Of a DNA stretch of 64,000 nt, positions 53,214 through 63,179 are shown piece after piece. The notes under the pieces are model-generated. The model saw nothing but the letters and a program-made list of their open reading frames with translations, did not search any database and was not told the origin of the DNA. A program made the translations under genes and the position numbers. The first letter of the stretch is position 1, and each line of letters starts with the position of its first letter. Source of the DNA: CAZXFH01 sp964640055 (GTDB lineage: Bacteria > Fidelibacterota > UBA2242 > JAFGTP01); NCBI GenBank assembly GCA_964640055.1, contig CAZXFH010000014.1, forward strand, positions 3,452 through 67,451, read 5' to 3'.

Positions 53214-54404
53214 TTAGTAAGGCAGATAATAGATAAAGCGCAGCGCCCGGTCCATATTGGTTTTAGCTTCAAACAGATGGGTCAGGGCAAATTCGATGCT
53301 GGTCTCGGCGGTCAGGGCCACCCGGAAGCCGGCATTGATCGTGCCGGACCGGAAAATATCGTCGGCTTCCAGGATCAACACAGCCTGGCTCAGAATCTGC
53401 TGTTCATAGGCAAAAAACATATAAAGATTATCCAGCTGCAAGTCCTTGAGCACATGGGTAGTGCCCAGACCTAGGTAGGTTTTCCCCTCACCGACAATCC
53501 ATTTAAATCCATTAAAGACCGTTTTATTGAAAACTGTAAACAATCCACGGGGCGCACCCCAGGTTTCCTGGGCCACCCCCAGGGAATCGTCCCAGGTTTT
53601 TTTCAGGCGAGTATTGCCATAGCCCAGCGCCGCGGACGGATACCAGCTGCCTTCGTTCCAGAAGCGGAATTTGGTATAGAACTGGGGAATTTCAACCCCC
53701 ATCTCAGCATTACCAAGCACCTCGTTGAAGGTTAGGGCGGTACCCACTTCCCAGCGGTTCCAGAAACCAATGGCCGAGCTCATCACCAGATTTCCCATTA
53801 CATTGGTGCGGAAATCCAGACTGACGTGCCGGCGGTCCAGAGTATAGGGTGTCGGCACACTCAGTAAGGAGGTGATCCGCATCGGAAATTCGGTCATTAC
53901 GGCAATGTTTTCGGTGGACTTCACTCCTTTGATATAGGGCGAACCAACGACCCGCTTGGCAGCTATATAGCGTTTTTTCCAGTAATCAGTATCGTAGCGG
54001 GAGTACTTGACACCGTCATTCGAACTGGCATGCAGCATGCGGTGGTCATCGATATACAACCCTACATGGCTGACCCCGCTGCCAAAGGTATTAAAAAACA
54101 GCAAATCGCCTTTTTTTACATTATCCAGGGATATGGTCTTTCCGATTGTATACTGCTCCTTACTGGTGCGCGGAAGTAAAATCCCCTGCTCCTTATAGAC
54201 TTGGCTGGTTAACCCGGAACAGTCAACTCCGCTGGTGGACATACCGCCCCAAGCATAGGGTGAGCCAATATATTTCTGAGTGGTTTGATTGAATTGACTT
54301 TCATCCAGACGGGAATAGGTCCCGGCCATGCGCAGGGATGAACACTGCATTATAAATAAAGAAATGAAAAAGCAACTGCCCCATAATGATTTCCGGAAAA
54401 TCAT
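53214..54404 (-). CDS. NlpC/P60 endopeptidase lipoprotein fused to a barrel-like domain
   Basis: A 396-aa lipoprotein (lipobox FIMQC, Cys21). Residues about 38-155 are an NlpC/P60 (C40) peptidase with the catalytic triad Cys62 (GVDCSGLT), His113 (VSHVGLYID) and His125 (MLHASS). It cuts peptidoglycan stem peptides. The remaining 240 residues have alternating aromatic/polar strands (HVSLDFRTNVMGNLVMSSAI, WEVGTALTFNEVLG, FYTKFRFW, YPSAALGYGN) and end in YYLPY, like an outer-membrane barrel or YjbH-type domain. A lipidated hydrolase joined to a barrel is unusual. It lies upstream of the MltC-like gene, so the two hydrolases may work together. Confidence 0.86.
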   Translation of the reverse strand: MIFRKSLWGSCFFISLFIMQCSSLRMAGTYSRLDESQFNQTTQKYIGSPYAWGGMSTSGVDCSGLTSQVYKEQGILLPRTSKEQYTIGKTISLDNVKKGDLLFFNTFGSGVSHVGLYIDDHRMLHASSNDGVKYSRYDTDYWKKRYIAAKRVVGSPYIKGVKSTENIAVMTEFPMRITSLLSVPTPYTLDRRHVSLDFRTNVMGNLVMSSAIGFWNRWEVGTALTFNEVLGNAEMGVEIPQFYTKFRFWNEGSWYPSAALGYGNTRLKKTWDDSLGVAQETWGAPRGLFTVFNKTVFNGFKWIVGEGKTYLGLGTTHVLKDLQLDNLYMFFAYEQQILSQAVLILEADDIFRSGTINAGFRVALTAETSIEFALTHLFEAKTNMDRALRFIYYLPY

Positions 54405-54429
54405 TACTCCCCCTTTTGGTAATTTAATT

Positions 54430-55410
54430 TTACATATCCATTGTCACCTGAATGCAGACACAAAAATTGCCTTCTTTATCAATACCAACACTTCTTTTAC
54501 TGACCGAGATATTGTTTAATTTATTTCGGGCGACTGTTTTGGAGATTCTATCGCCTTCACTATAGCTATCGTCCTCTTCATCATCAGTGTAACTGGACAG
54601 CAGGGACTCTACTTGACTTTCGAGCTGTTGCGACAGATCAGATAGGGCGCGCAGGCTGGCAATCAGGTCAGCCAAATAAAGATTCGGCAGCGCAGCCCGT
54701 CCGTGACCGATCAACTCACCCTCAGTAAATGGTTGATCCTGGAACCATGGTGGCAGGGTATCATTTCCAAACCACTCCCTGAATTGAGGATCAATTTCTA
54801 TGTCCGGGGCAATACTTTTGGCGACGTAAATATTGTCCGTATCAATATTTTGCCCGGTTTGCAGGAACCCTTCGGATCGATATTCGCCGCCAATTTGCGT
54901 GTCAATATAATATTCCAATTCAAAATCTCCGGGCAGAAATTTATCCTGGTAATAGCATTCTTTAGAATAGGCTTTGACCACGCCCGTATTGGGTGTTACA
55001 ACTGCTTTATCCGGGCTTGATTTTACCAGAACATAGAGGTGCCCATCTTGCTTCTGCCAGCGTTCAGCAATTGCAATACCCTCCCTGGTCCCCGGAATAT
55101 TTTTAACCATGACTTTTAACACTTCTTCGTATCTGGAGGTGTTATCAATCGCATCATATTTTTTTAAAATGGATGATATTTCACATTGGCTGAATAGGGC
55201 TAGATTCAGGACTGCCCGGTAGAGACAAACTTGCTCTTTTTCAGTGGCATTGCCATTCAAATCCGAAATACCGATACCATATTGATGTTCTTTATCATAT
55301 TCATATGCTGCATTCAAATACCAGGGTGGAATTACTCTGTTTTCCTGGCCACTTCCCTTCATGAAGAGGGTAAATCCAATTAACAAAATGAGAATTGTTT
55401 TTTTTAACAT
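54430..55410 (-). CDS. Secreted protein with two LPP20-like segments
   Basis: A 326-aa protein with signal peptide (LILLIGFTLFMKGSGQ). Two segments share a pattern typical of LPP20-like lipoprotein domains: PPWYLNAAYEYDKEHQYGIG near residue 28 and PPWFQDQPFTEGELIGHG near residue 217, each followed by an amphipathic helix. No lipobox. The gene at 55551-57044 has a similar N terminus, so this pair may be a divergent duplication. Function is unknown; envelope location is inferred. Confidence 0.68.
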   Translation of the reverse strand: MLKKTILILLIGFTLFMKGSGQENRVIPPWYLNAAYEYDKEHQYGIGISDLNGNATEKEQVCLYRAVLNLALFSQCEISSILKKYDAIDNTSRYEEVLKVMVKNIPGTREGIAIAERWQKQDGHLYVLVKSSPDKAVVTPNTGVVKAYSKECYYQDKFLPGDFELEYYIDTQIGGEYRSEGFLQTGQNIDTDNIYVAKSIAPDIEIDPQFREWFGNDTLPPWFQDQPFTEGELIGHGRAALPNLYLADLIASLRALSDLSQQLESQVESLLSSYTDDEEDDSYSEGDRISKTVARNKLNNISVSKRSVGIDKEGNFCVCIQVTMDM

Positions 55411-55550
55411 ATCAAATGACTCCTGATGATCTAATTAAAATATTACCGTTGTAAATTGCCATAAAATAATGATCGGCAGCGCTCCTATTTTTCAAATAAT
55501 AAGCACCTGATAATCGAAATATATGCCATTCTAAATGGTAATGATAGATT

Positions 55551-57044
55551 TTATTTAAGCGCTTGTTCTAATCCACTGAGAATATCATCCAGGACCAACT
55601 TTGAACAATTTTCCCGCGCCAGTTGATGGGCCTTCGGATAATCATTACCGGCGCCCTTGATGCCCTCCTGAACACTGGCACCGACAATCCGTCCCGATTC
55701 CAGATCCAACACTTTCACATCCGCACTGGCATTGGCAAAATACAGAACACCACTGCTGACATCACCGGATGCGGAATAAAGGGTCCCGATAATAGCATAA
55801 TCGACCACTTCCTGAAGTTCGTCAACCAGCGAGCGATCATCACCATACTGGATGGCCATTTCAATATTATCCAGAGAAATATCCGGGGGCAGACGGCGCG
55901 CATCAATCACCGTGTAACGGTTCCGGATCAGTTGGCGGATTAAAGCCGGGGTGACCATCTGATTGGGGGTCAGTTCACCGTCGATTTCTTCCAGAATATG
56001 AACAAACATCTTAACTGAAGCAGCCACATCGATCTGGAAATTGAATTGACAATGGGTTTGTTCCAAGCGCTTGAACAAATTGGGCACTTCAGCCCGAAAG
56101 GGCTCGAGCTCGGCAAAATCGATTCTGGCGGTGATGATTCCTGTTTCTGCCTGGGCACTATTAATCCGGTTGACATAGCAGCTAAACCGACCCTGGGCAT
56201 CTGTTACCATATTTTCAGTCAAATCACCGGTGGCATTCATAAATTCTGCTGTGACTGGTAAATTTTTCACGGGATAACTTACTGTTTCCCGGCGATAGCT
56301 GACCTCGCCAATCAGGGGGTCGGGCAGTCCCCGGTTACGTTCACCCTGCTGACCATTACCGCTAACAGTTTTGAAATAAACCTGTCCCAACAATCGGGAC
56401 AGCTCGTTTTCCAAACGAACCTGGAGCATCTCGGAGCGACCATTCTGCTCCAGATCAGCCTCGATCCGCTCCTTGATATTGGCTTGGACAATAAACAATT
56501 CTCCCAACGCTTTACTGTAATTAGACAACGCGGTATACAGATCATCACGCTGCAGGGCTTGCTGAGCATAGCCATGATAATCCCGGGCCATCTTGACTAC
56601 CTGCCTGGCACTTTCCCGAAATTGCCGCTCCAGTTCTGCCCGGGATAAGACTGCATAGGAATAGTATGCCTGCTGGCGTTTATCATGATACCGTTCCAAG
56701 ATCTTGATGCCTTTGACCGTGCTCTTGGCATATTGGGTGGTAAAACTGGAGAAACGGGCATTGACCGTGAGCTTTCCCCCTTTTTGTTCCTCGGCATAAT
56801 AATCTTCCAGCTGACTGGTCACCGCCGTACTGATCTCATGAATAATCTGGCTGATCGCCTGCTTATCGGCTTGGGCCTGATCCTGCTGGGGATTGCCAGT
56901 ATCGGAAGCGTAGCCAACTCCCTGCAGTAGATCGCGGTGGTCAGGTAACTTTTCAATCCATTCCGGCCGCTTATCTGATAATAACTGTGAAAATAAAATT
57001 CCAGTACAAATGATGGTTACCAATATGACTCTGTTCATTCTCAC
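55551..57044 (-). CDS. LPP20-family envelope protein
   Basis: A 497-aa protein with signal peptide (VILVTIICTGILFSQ). Residues about 25-150 match the LPP20 domain (RPEWIEKLPDHRDLLQGVGY, then helices with AISQIIHEIS and the strand AYYSYAVLSRAELERQF). A helical middle (about 150-220), a beta domain and a C-terminal section with FlgO/CsgG-like pattern (VDYAIIGTLYSASG, VKVLDLESGRIVG) follow. LPP20 proteins in other bacteria are outer-membrane associated and linked to flagellar or surface structures; none are encoded here. The start is GTG 57044 with GGGAGG upstream. Confidence 0.8.
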   Translation of the reverse strand: MRMNRVILVTIICTGILFSQLLSDKRPEWIEKLPDHRDLLQGVGYASDTGNPQQDQAQADKQAISQIIHEISTAVTSQLEDYYAEEQKGGKLTVNARFSSFTTQYAKSTVKGIKILERYHDKRQQAYYSYAVLSRAELERQFRESARQVVKMARDYHGYAQQALQRDDLYTALSNYSKALGELFIVQANIKERIEADLEQNGRSEMLQVRLENELSRLLGQVYFKTVSGNGQQGERNRGLPDPLIGEVSYRRETVSYPVKNLPVTAEFMNATGDLTENMVTDAQGRFSCYVNRINSAQAETGIITARIDFAELEPFRAEVPNLFKRLEQTHCQFNFQIDVAASVKMFVHILEEIDGELTPNQMVTPALIRQLIRNRYTVIDARRLPPDISLDNIEMAIQYGDDRSLVDELQEVVDYAIIGTLYSASGDVSSGVLYFANASADVKVLDLESGRIVGASVQEGIKGAGNDYPKAHQLARENCSKLVLDDILSGLEQALK

Positions 57045-57124
57045 AATGTTGATCCTCCCGGAAATGGTTTTATTATTTTAAACGCTAGAGATAATCCTCC
57101 CCTAGCAGTCATCACAGATCTGAA

Positions 57125-60100
57125 TTATCTTAACAGAACCATCTTGCTTGTCTTATGATGCTGACCGGCTTGCAGCGTATAGAAATAAATGCCACTGGCA
57201 ACCGACACACCGGCCTGATCAGTACCATCCCAGATCATTTCATAATACCCGGGATCTTTAATTTCATGAGCTATCAGTGTCTTTATTTGTTGCCCTAAAC
57301 AGTTATAAACCACCAGGCGAACCCGCTCCCGGGAGGGCAGCGCAAACTGAATATGGGTTACCGGATTGAACGGATTGGGATAGTTTTGCGCCAGGCGGAA
57401 TTCTTGTGGTGTGATCCCGATGCCCAGATCATTGGCCTGACAAAAGGACTTCGTACCAGCGATCAGACGAAAATGCCGCGCAGCCCCACTACCGGAAATT
57501 GCTATTTCTTCACCGGGTTGCAGCATGCGGCCGGTTCTTTTGGCTTTATCCAGCAGCAGTAAACCAAAATTGGGCGGCAGGGATTGTTCCACAGCAAAGC
57601 ACAACTTGACCTCACTGGCGATATTGCGCTTTGCCAGGGTAAAGTCATAGTAATGACCGGTTGTACTCAGAGCTCTGAAATCACCACTGTATTTCCCCGG
57701 AACAGTCTGCCAATCCGAGTGATCAAGATATACATTCACATATTGATCGTCGATAGCCGGCGGGTCCATCCGGTCCAGAATATCCCATTGATCAGCAGCG
57801 GCCCGACGGACACCCACCAGTGTATTTTGGTCACAATAATCACTGGCCTGAGCCTCAATCCGGATCTGCCACTCCCCTTCTGCTAAGCGGGGTGGTATTT
57901 TCTTACTGACGGATTGATTTGCTTCGCGTGGTGGAAAGCGGAGAATATTACCACCTGAGGGAGTATAGATAAAATAGCCTTTGAATTTTTCAGCCTTATC
58001 CGCCACAACCCAGCTCTTGGTTTCCGAATCATACTCATAGGCGACCAATCCCTGGACCACATTCGGACTGGCAGCATAGACACTATCCCAGGCTATGGAA
58101 AAATAAAAGGGGGTCCCGACCTGGTTCCAGCCCTCATCCAGGGACATGATAAAGTTTTCATTGGTTTTCACCGATATGCTGGTATCGATATTGATCACTT
58201 CGATTTCCTTGGTGATCAACCAGTAGGCTTTGCCCGGATCAAAGGCAAAATTGGGATTATCTGGTAATTCCACATAAGCGCCATTGATCCAGCGGAAAAG
58301 TCGGTATTGATTGATATCATATTCGCCCAGAATAGTGGTTAATAAATCACCGGCCCCGGGTTTCAAGAGTTCCGAAGGAATCGAGAACATTTCATATTTT
58401 TGGGATTGGGTGGATTTAGAAGGCAGAGCCGGAACTTTGATACGGGCCACAGCCGGCACTTGCGGCGCAGTCGCAGGTAAATACTGGGTATTGGCGCCGT
58501 CAAAGGCTTTTATGTAATATTCCACGCCCCGCCGGGTTACAAAGGCCTTGGGAATTTCGCCGGAATATTGATTGCCAGCCAGGGCCATATCCGTGGAGTC
58601 AAATAGCGCTTTGCCGCCCTGCCGGTAGAAAAGACGCGCCCCGGCGACCTGATTGTTATCACTGATGGTCGTGCTAATCGGAATGGCGTTATCTTCTTCG
58701 ATACCCACATTTTCCACATCCTCGGTATTGAAACTGATCTCCGGCGGAATATTATCAAAGCCGGTTCCTGTGACTTTTACCGTGTCGGGATGGTCATTAT
58801 TAATGATGATGATTTCACCAGCATAGTCAATCGGTTCAACCGGGGCAAAAGTCACCTTAAAGTTCTTGCTCCCGGAGGGCAGAATATCATAACTCGCCGG
58901 GGTTATGGTGAGTACCGAATCAATTTCAGCGGTTTTCTTAAACTCGGATATTTTCAGGGTATCGGTTCCGGCATTTTCAATGGTCATGGTCAGGTCACTG
59001 GCGGAAAGTACGGCAACCTCCCCGAAGTTCAGATTAGAGGTCAATACAAAAATTTCCGGAAAAACACTGGAGCCATAGAGCTGCACATAATAATTGGGTA
59101 TATCCGGATCATCATTGACGATTTTGAGACGGCCTTCATATATTATATTCTGGGTCGGATTGAAGGTAACCTGTAACTGATGAAAATTATTTGGCGCTAT
59201 AGACAGATTGCTGGTAAAATCGGTGGTAAACCCATTATTATCACTGGTGATATTGGTGATATTCAGGTCTGCAGTGCCGCCATTGCGGATCGTCAGGGAT
59301 TTATTTAGCGGTGCATCTGTGAGCGGTATATTGCCGAAATCCAATCGCCGGGATGAAACCAGAATATCAGGGACGGGTGTGGCGGATCCGATTCCCAGAA
59401 CATGAACTATTTTGGGAGAATGAGGAGTATCATTACTGTGAATTGCCAGGGTGTCATCATAAATATCTGCTATACCGGGATTGAAATTAACGCTGATATC
59501 GGCCGTATCGCCCGGGCTGACCGTTTTATTGGCAGATGACAGATTGGTACTGAAATCCGCACTGGTGGGCACAATGCTGCTAATTTCCAGATCAATGGTA
59601 CCGGTATTGGTAATCTGAAGGGATTTGCTGGCCGGTGCACCGGTCTGGACAGTCCCGAAATCCAGGGTATCTGCCACGGTCACAATGTAGGGTGCAAAGG
59701 TTCCCACGCCCTGTCCGGAAACATGATACTGATAAGGTGAATCAGGGGCATTATTGGCCATCGAAATGATTTCATTATATGCCAGGGTGTCCTGGGGAGT
59801 GAATGTCAGGTTAAAATGAATACTGCCATCTATATCGATACTGTCGGTCAGGCCGCTGAAATCATGGGAAAAAACCGTGGGATCGGAAGCGGTCATATCC
59901 GAGATCCATAATTTGGCTGTGCCGGTATTGGTCAGGGTGACCGTTACAGTTTTACTAACTTCAGTAAAAATATCCACTTCACCAAAATCACAGGGACCGG
60001 CCGGATCCATACTGATTTTGGGCAGAGGAACTGCCGAGCCACTCCCGGTGACGGCAATACTTTGATTGGCATCATTGTTATTGATGACAATATCGCCGCT

Positions 60101-61801
60101 ATAATCCTTTTCTTCGGATGGTTTAAAGGTTATGGTGACCCGGATACTGTCTCCGGGACTGACCGGGCTTTGCGCCGCTGTAAAACTGGTATAGAAGTCA
60201 GCGGGTGTGGTCATACTGCTGATCTCCAGATCGGCATCACCGTTATTTTTAATAGTGATCTCTTTCTGGACCGAATCCTGGATAAACACCAGTCCGAAAT
60301 CCAAAGCAGTGAGCGAGACTTCAATCACAGGTTTGACCACAATGCTGAAGGCTTTACTCTTGGTGCTGCTCCAATCGCCCCAGGAATTTTTATAGCGTAC
60401 GTAAACCTTGTGATCCCCCACATCCAGTCCGGTTGAGGCCACCGTCAGTTCAATCTCACTGGCTTCTTCCAGACTATTATAGGCACCATCCAGGGCGGGT
60501 AAGGCAAGCCCATTGCCTTCACCCGGATCACTATTAAAGAAGTATTCAGCCTCAGAAATTACGGGTTGGAATTCTGCATTTACCCGGAAGAATGTGCCCC
60601 GGGCTGGTCCCCAGCGGCCTTTTGAATCCTGGGTGCGAATATAGAAATAATGGTCCCCTTCACTCAGGGAAGCTGGATCGGCTTCAATATTGAACGCTTC
60701 CTCATTTTCATCAAAAGCACCATCGACCGGGGCACTGATGGCTTGGCCATTCCCTACCCCCGGATCCGTGTCAATGAAATATTCGGCCGCGACAATATAA
60801 GCCGCTTCCTGTTCCTGATCGGTCACATAACAGGCTGCTTTGCGCGCCGGTCCCCAACCGTTAGTTTCATCATAAAAACGAACATAGATATCGTGCGATC
60901 CGCGGCTTAAATCAGCCGCACTGATATCCTGGGTCACGGTCGCCGTTCCATTCTGAACACTCACAGCCATGCTGGTGCCATTTCCAACACCAGGACCATT
61001 ATCAATAAAATATTCTGCCTGGGTGATTTCATAAGCATCCTGGGTGGTACTGGAAACCAGAAAATCATATCCCCGTGGTGGTCCCCATCCGGTGTTGGTA
61101 TCCTTGAAACGCACATAAAGTGAATGGATTCCGTCAGTTAAGGCATTCAGACTGATATCTTCAGTAACTGTAACCTGCTCTCCGGCAGTGGTGACTGTTA
61201 TCGGAGTGGTTCCATTGCTGATATCATCAATGAAATATTCGGCTGCCGTTATTTGATACTCTTGTACAGTGGTATTGGAAACCAAAAAGGTGAATCCCCG
61301 GGCCGGACCCCATCCGGAACTGTCATCTTTAAAACGCACGTACAGTGTATGGAGACCATCACTTAAACTATTCAAATCAACCGCTTCGGTCACACTCACC
61401 TGTTCACTGGCATTGGTTACAGTGATGGGCGTGGTGCCACTGCTGGCATCATCGATGAAATATTCGGCCGCACTGATTTGATAGGCAGGTGCAGATTGGC
61501 TGGATACTAAGAAAGTGGCTCCACGGGCGGGACCCCACGCTTGGTTATCATCTTGAAAGCGTACATAAATGGTATGTAAACCAGCGGTTAAACCCGGACT
61601 AAGCTGTTCACTGATGGTATACAGATTATCTGATGGGGTAACATCTATGCTGGTGCCAGCGCCACTTCCCGGATCACTGTCAATAAAATATTCTGCCTGG
61701 GTGATCTGTGACGCAAATACCATGCTTGGACAACCCCAAACAACCAGTATCAGAAACAAAGTAAAAATCACTGTATTTATGAGAATATATCGATTCCGCA
61801 T
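57125..61801 (-). CDS. Giant T9SS-exported protein with AEYFID and ASH repeats
   Basis: A 1558-aa surface or secreted protein. After the signal peptide come six repeats of about 75 residues, each starting AEYFID/AEYFFN and most ending WGPARG-FLV. Five ASH/choice-of-anchor-D repeats follow (each LDFG...ITNNG...L-I-S, then VTGSG). After a linker of Fn3-like type, the region PALPSKSTQSQKYEMFSIPS leads into a structural domain, then a T9SS type A sorting domain (FRLAQNYPNPFNPVTHIQFA). Adhesion or matrix display is plausible; no catalytic site is seen. It lies just downstream of a beta-helix gene on the same strand. Confidence 0.87.
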   Translation of the reverse strand: MRNRYILINTVIFTLFLILVVWGCPSMVFASQITQAEYFIDSDPGSGAGTSIDVTPSDNLYTISEQLSPGLTAGLHTIYVRFQDDNQAWGPARGATFLVSSQSAPAYQISAAEYFIDDASSGTTPITVTNASEQVSVTEAVDLNSLSDGLHTLYVRFKDDSSGWGPARGFTFLVSNTTVQEYQITAAEYFIDDISNGTTPITVTTAGEQVTVTEDISLNALTDGIHSLYVRFKDTNTGWGPPRGYDFLVSSTTQDAYEITQAEYFIDNGPGVGNGTSMAVSVQNGTATVTQDISAADLSRGSHDIYVRFYDETNGWGPARKAACYVTDQEQEAAYIVAAEYFIDTDPGVGNGQAISAPVDGAFDENEEAFNIEADPASLSEGDHYFYIRTQDSKGRWGPARGTFFRVNAEFQPVISEAEYFFNSDPGEGNGLALPALDGAYNSLEEASEIELTVASTGLDVGDHKVYVRYKNSWGDWSSTKSKAFSIVVKPVIEVSLTALDFGLVFIQDSVQKEITIKNNGDADLEISSMTTPADFYTSFTAAQSPVSPGDSIRVTITFKPSEEKDYSGDIVINNNDANQSIAVTGSGSAVPLPKISMDPAGPCDFGEVDIFTEVSKTVTVTLTNTGTAKLWISDMTASDPTVFSHDFSGLTDSIDIDGSIHFNLTFTPQDTLAYNEIISMANNAPDSPYQYHVSGQGVGTFAPYIVTVADTLDFGTVQTGAPASKSLQITNTGTIDLEISSIVPTSADFSTNLSSANKTVSPGDTADISVNFNPGIADIYDDTLAIHSNDTPHSPKIVHVLGIGSATPVPDILVSSRRLDFGNIPLTDAPLNKSLTIRNGGTADLNITNITSDNNGFTTDFTSNLSIAPNNFHQLQVTFNPTQNIIYEGRLKIVNDDPDIPNYYVQLYGSSVFPEIFVLTSNLNFGEVAVLSASDLTMTIENAGTDTLKISEFKKTAEIDSVLTITPASYDILPSGSKNFKVTFAPVEPIDYAGEIIIINNDHPDTVKVTGTGFDNIPPEISFNTEDVENVGIEEDNAIPISTTISDNNQVAGARLFYRQGGKALFDSTDMALAGNQYSGEIPKAFVTRRGVEYYIKAFDGANTQYLPATAPQVPAVARIKVPALPSKSTQSQKYEMFSIPSELLKPGAGDLLTTILGEYDINQYRLFRWINGAYVELPDNPNFAFDPGKAYWLITKEIEVINIDTSISVKTNENFIMSLDEGWNQVGTPFYFSIAWDSVYAASPNVVQGLVAYEYDSETKSWVVADKAEKFKGYFIYTPSGGNILRFPPREANQSVSKKIPPRLAEGEWQIRIEAQASDYCDQNTLVGVRRAAADQWDILDRMDPPAIDDQYVNVYLDHSDWQTVPGKYSGDFRALSTTGHYYDFTLAKRNIASEVKLCFAVEQSLPPNFGLLLLDKAKRTGRMLQPGEEIAISGSGAARHFRLIAGTKSFCQANDLGIGITPQEFRLAQNYPNPFNPVTHIQFALPSRERVRLVVYNCLGQQIKTLIAHEIKDPGYYEMIWDGTDQAGVSVASGIYFYTLQAGQHHKTSKMVLLR

Positions 61802-61831
61802 GCTATTTCTCCTTGTCAGGCCGATAGGGCT

Positions 61832-63103
61832 CTATTTCTTGATTCTGGATGATTCTCTTATATCGTCCGGATTACCTGACTGTCGATTTATTGGTGGTTT
61901 ATCTGCATCTCCGGGTTTTCGAACGGGCTGATTGGTATCAAAGTCACCGCTGTTAGGGCTATCTTTTTGGGTACTGGTTCCCGAACCGATGCGGCCGGTG
62001 GCATTAATTGTAATCGTACCGCTGGGAGAGACCGTGGAAGGAGTAACCGAGATAGAGATTACATTCGGTATCGTGGGGATGCCAAAATCTCCCATAAAGG
62101 GCCAAGGACCACCATAGATTCCCAGATCATTCAGGGAGGCATCCACATCCCGCCAATCCACATAGGGATAACCGGCATCAATATAGGTTGAAGTGGATTG
62201 CAGATGAAAATCATAATTATCATTATCTACAGATTCATGGTCGTAGGAATCACCGGAATCAAAATTTTCAAAAACGGGATCATCCGTGTAGAACGTACTT
62301 CCCTCAGGATAACTCATGGTACCATCACTGCTGTTATTAAAAAAGCCATTATAGCTGATAGTTGGATTGCCATACCGGAGATAAATCCCGCGGCCATTCA
62401 TAAATATGTTCGAAAAAATAGCGGCATTATCAGGTTGGTAAGGGTAGGAATAGTTCCCGTTTTCGATGCCACAAAAACCAATGGAAAGAAAAAGGTTATT
62501 GGAGATGATCAGATTGGTATTACTCCAATTGTAAATACCTTTGTAAACCCCTCCAAAAATATTATTGTTGATCAAACAGTCGTCCGTGTCGGTCACCTTG
62601 ATTCCATTGCCTTCACTACTGGTCTTGGTAAAAATATTACTGCGAACCGTATCTTCCTGTACGCCGCTTGAAAGTACAACCGTATTATTATTATTCGTAA
62701 GAATAAAAAAGTTTTCTTCAATAATGGTATTATCAGAAGCAAGAGTAACAATATCTCCCGGGGCCCTAATCCGCAAACCTTTCAATATCGAGCCGCCAGC
62801 ATTAGTAGTAAAACTAAATAAACCAGAAATGTTGGTGCGAATACTGGTGCCGCCCTCAGCAACCGGATCATAACCGGTACCCAAGACATATAGCTTTTTA
62901 TCCACACTAATAGCCCCATCATCACTGGTAACGATATAATCAGCACTCATAACCAGGACGGTATCGCCGGCCGCTGCGGCAGCGACCGCATCATGAATGC
63001 GATCATAATCACCACCGCCGTAAAGGTCTACAGTTATAATAGTCGCATTTAAAAGTGAAATACTGACCAAAACCATACTTAACAGAATAATCCGCTTCAA
63101 CAT
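61832..63103 (-). CDS. Secreted right-handed beta-helix protein
   Basis: About 423 aa with signal peptide (IILLSMVLVSISLLNA). The body is a parallel beta-helix (about residues 30-300) built from short turns with Asn ladders (IIEENFFILTNNNN, LINNNIFGGVYKG, LIISNNLFLSIG, AIFSNIFMNGRG), related to pectate-lyase-like folds (DUF1565/NosD type). The C terminus is a polar, Asp/Lys/Pro-rich tail without a T9SS motif. No catalytic residues can be assigned. ATG 63103 has GGGAGG upstream; earlier starts lack one. It is 30 bases upstream of the giant protein gene. Confidence 0.8.
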   Translation of the reverse strand: MLKRIILLSMVLVSISLLNATIITVDLYGGGDYDRIHDAVAAAAAGDTVLVMSADYIVTSDDGAISVDKKLYVLGTGYDPVAEGGTSIRTNISGLFSFTTNAGGSILKGLRIRAPGDIVTLASDNTIIEENFFILTNNNNTVVLSSGVQEDTVRSNIFTKTSSEGNGIKVTDTDDCLINNNIFGGVYKGIYNWSNTNLIISNNLFLSIGFCGIENGNYSYPYQPDNAAIFSNIFMNGRGIYLRYGNPTISYNGFFNNSSDGTMSYPEGSTFYTDDPVFENFDSGDSYDHESVDNDNYDFHLQSTSTYIDAGYPYVDWRDVDASLNDLGIYGGPWPFMGDFGIPTIPNVISISVTPSTVSPSGTITINATGRIGSGTSTQKDSPNSGDFDTNQPVRKPGDADKPPINRQSGNPDDIRESSRIKK

Positions 63104-63179
63104 CTTATCCTCCCACTCATTTACATAATATTTTAATTCTTTATTTCTCAATTCTTAATTCTTACTTCTTCTATCTTTA

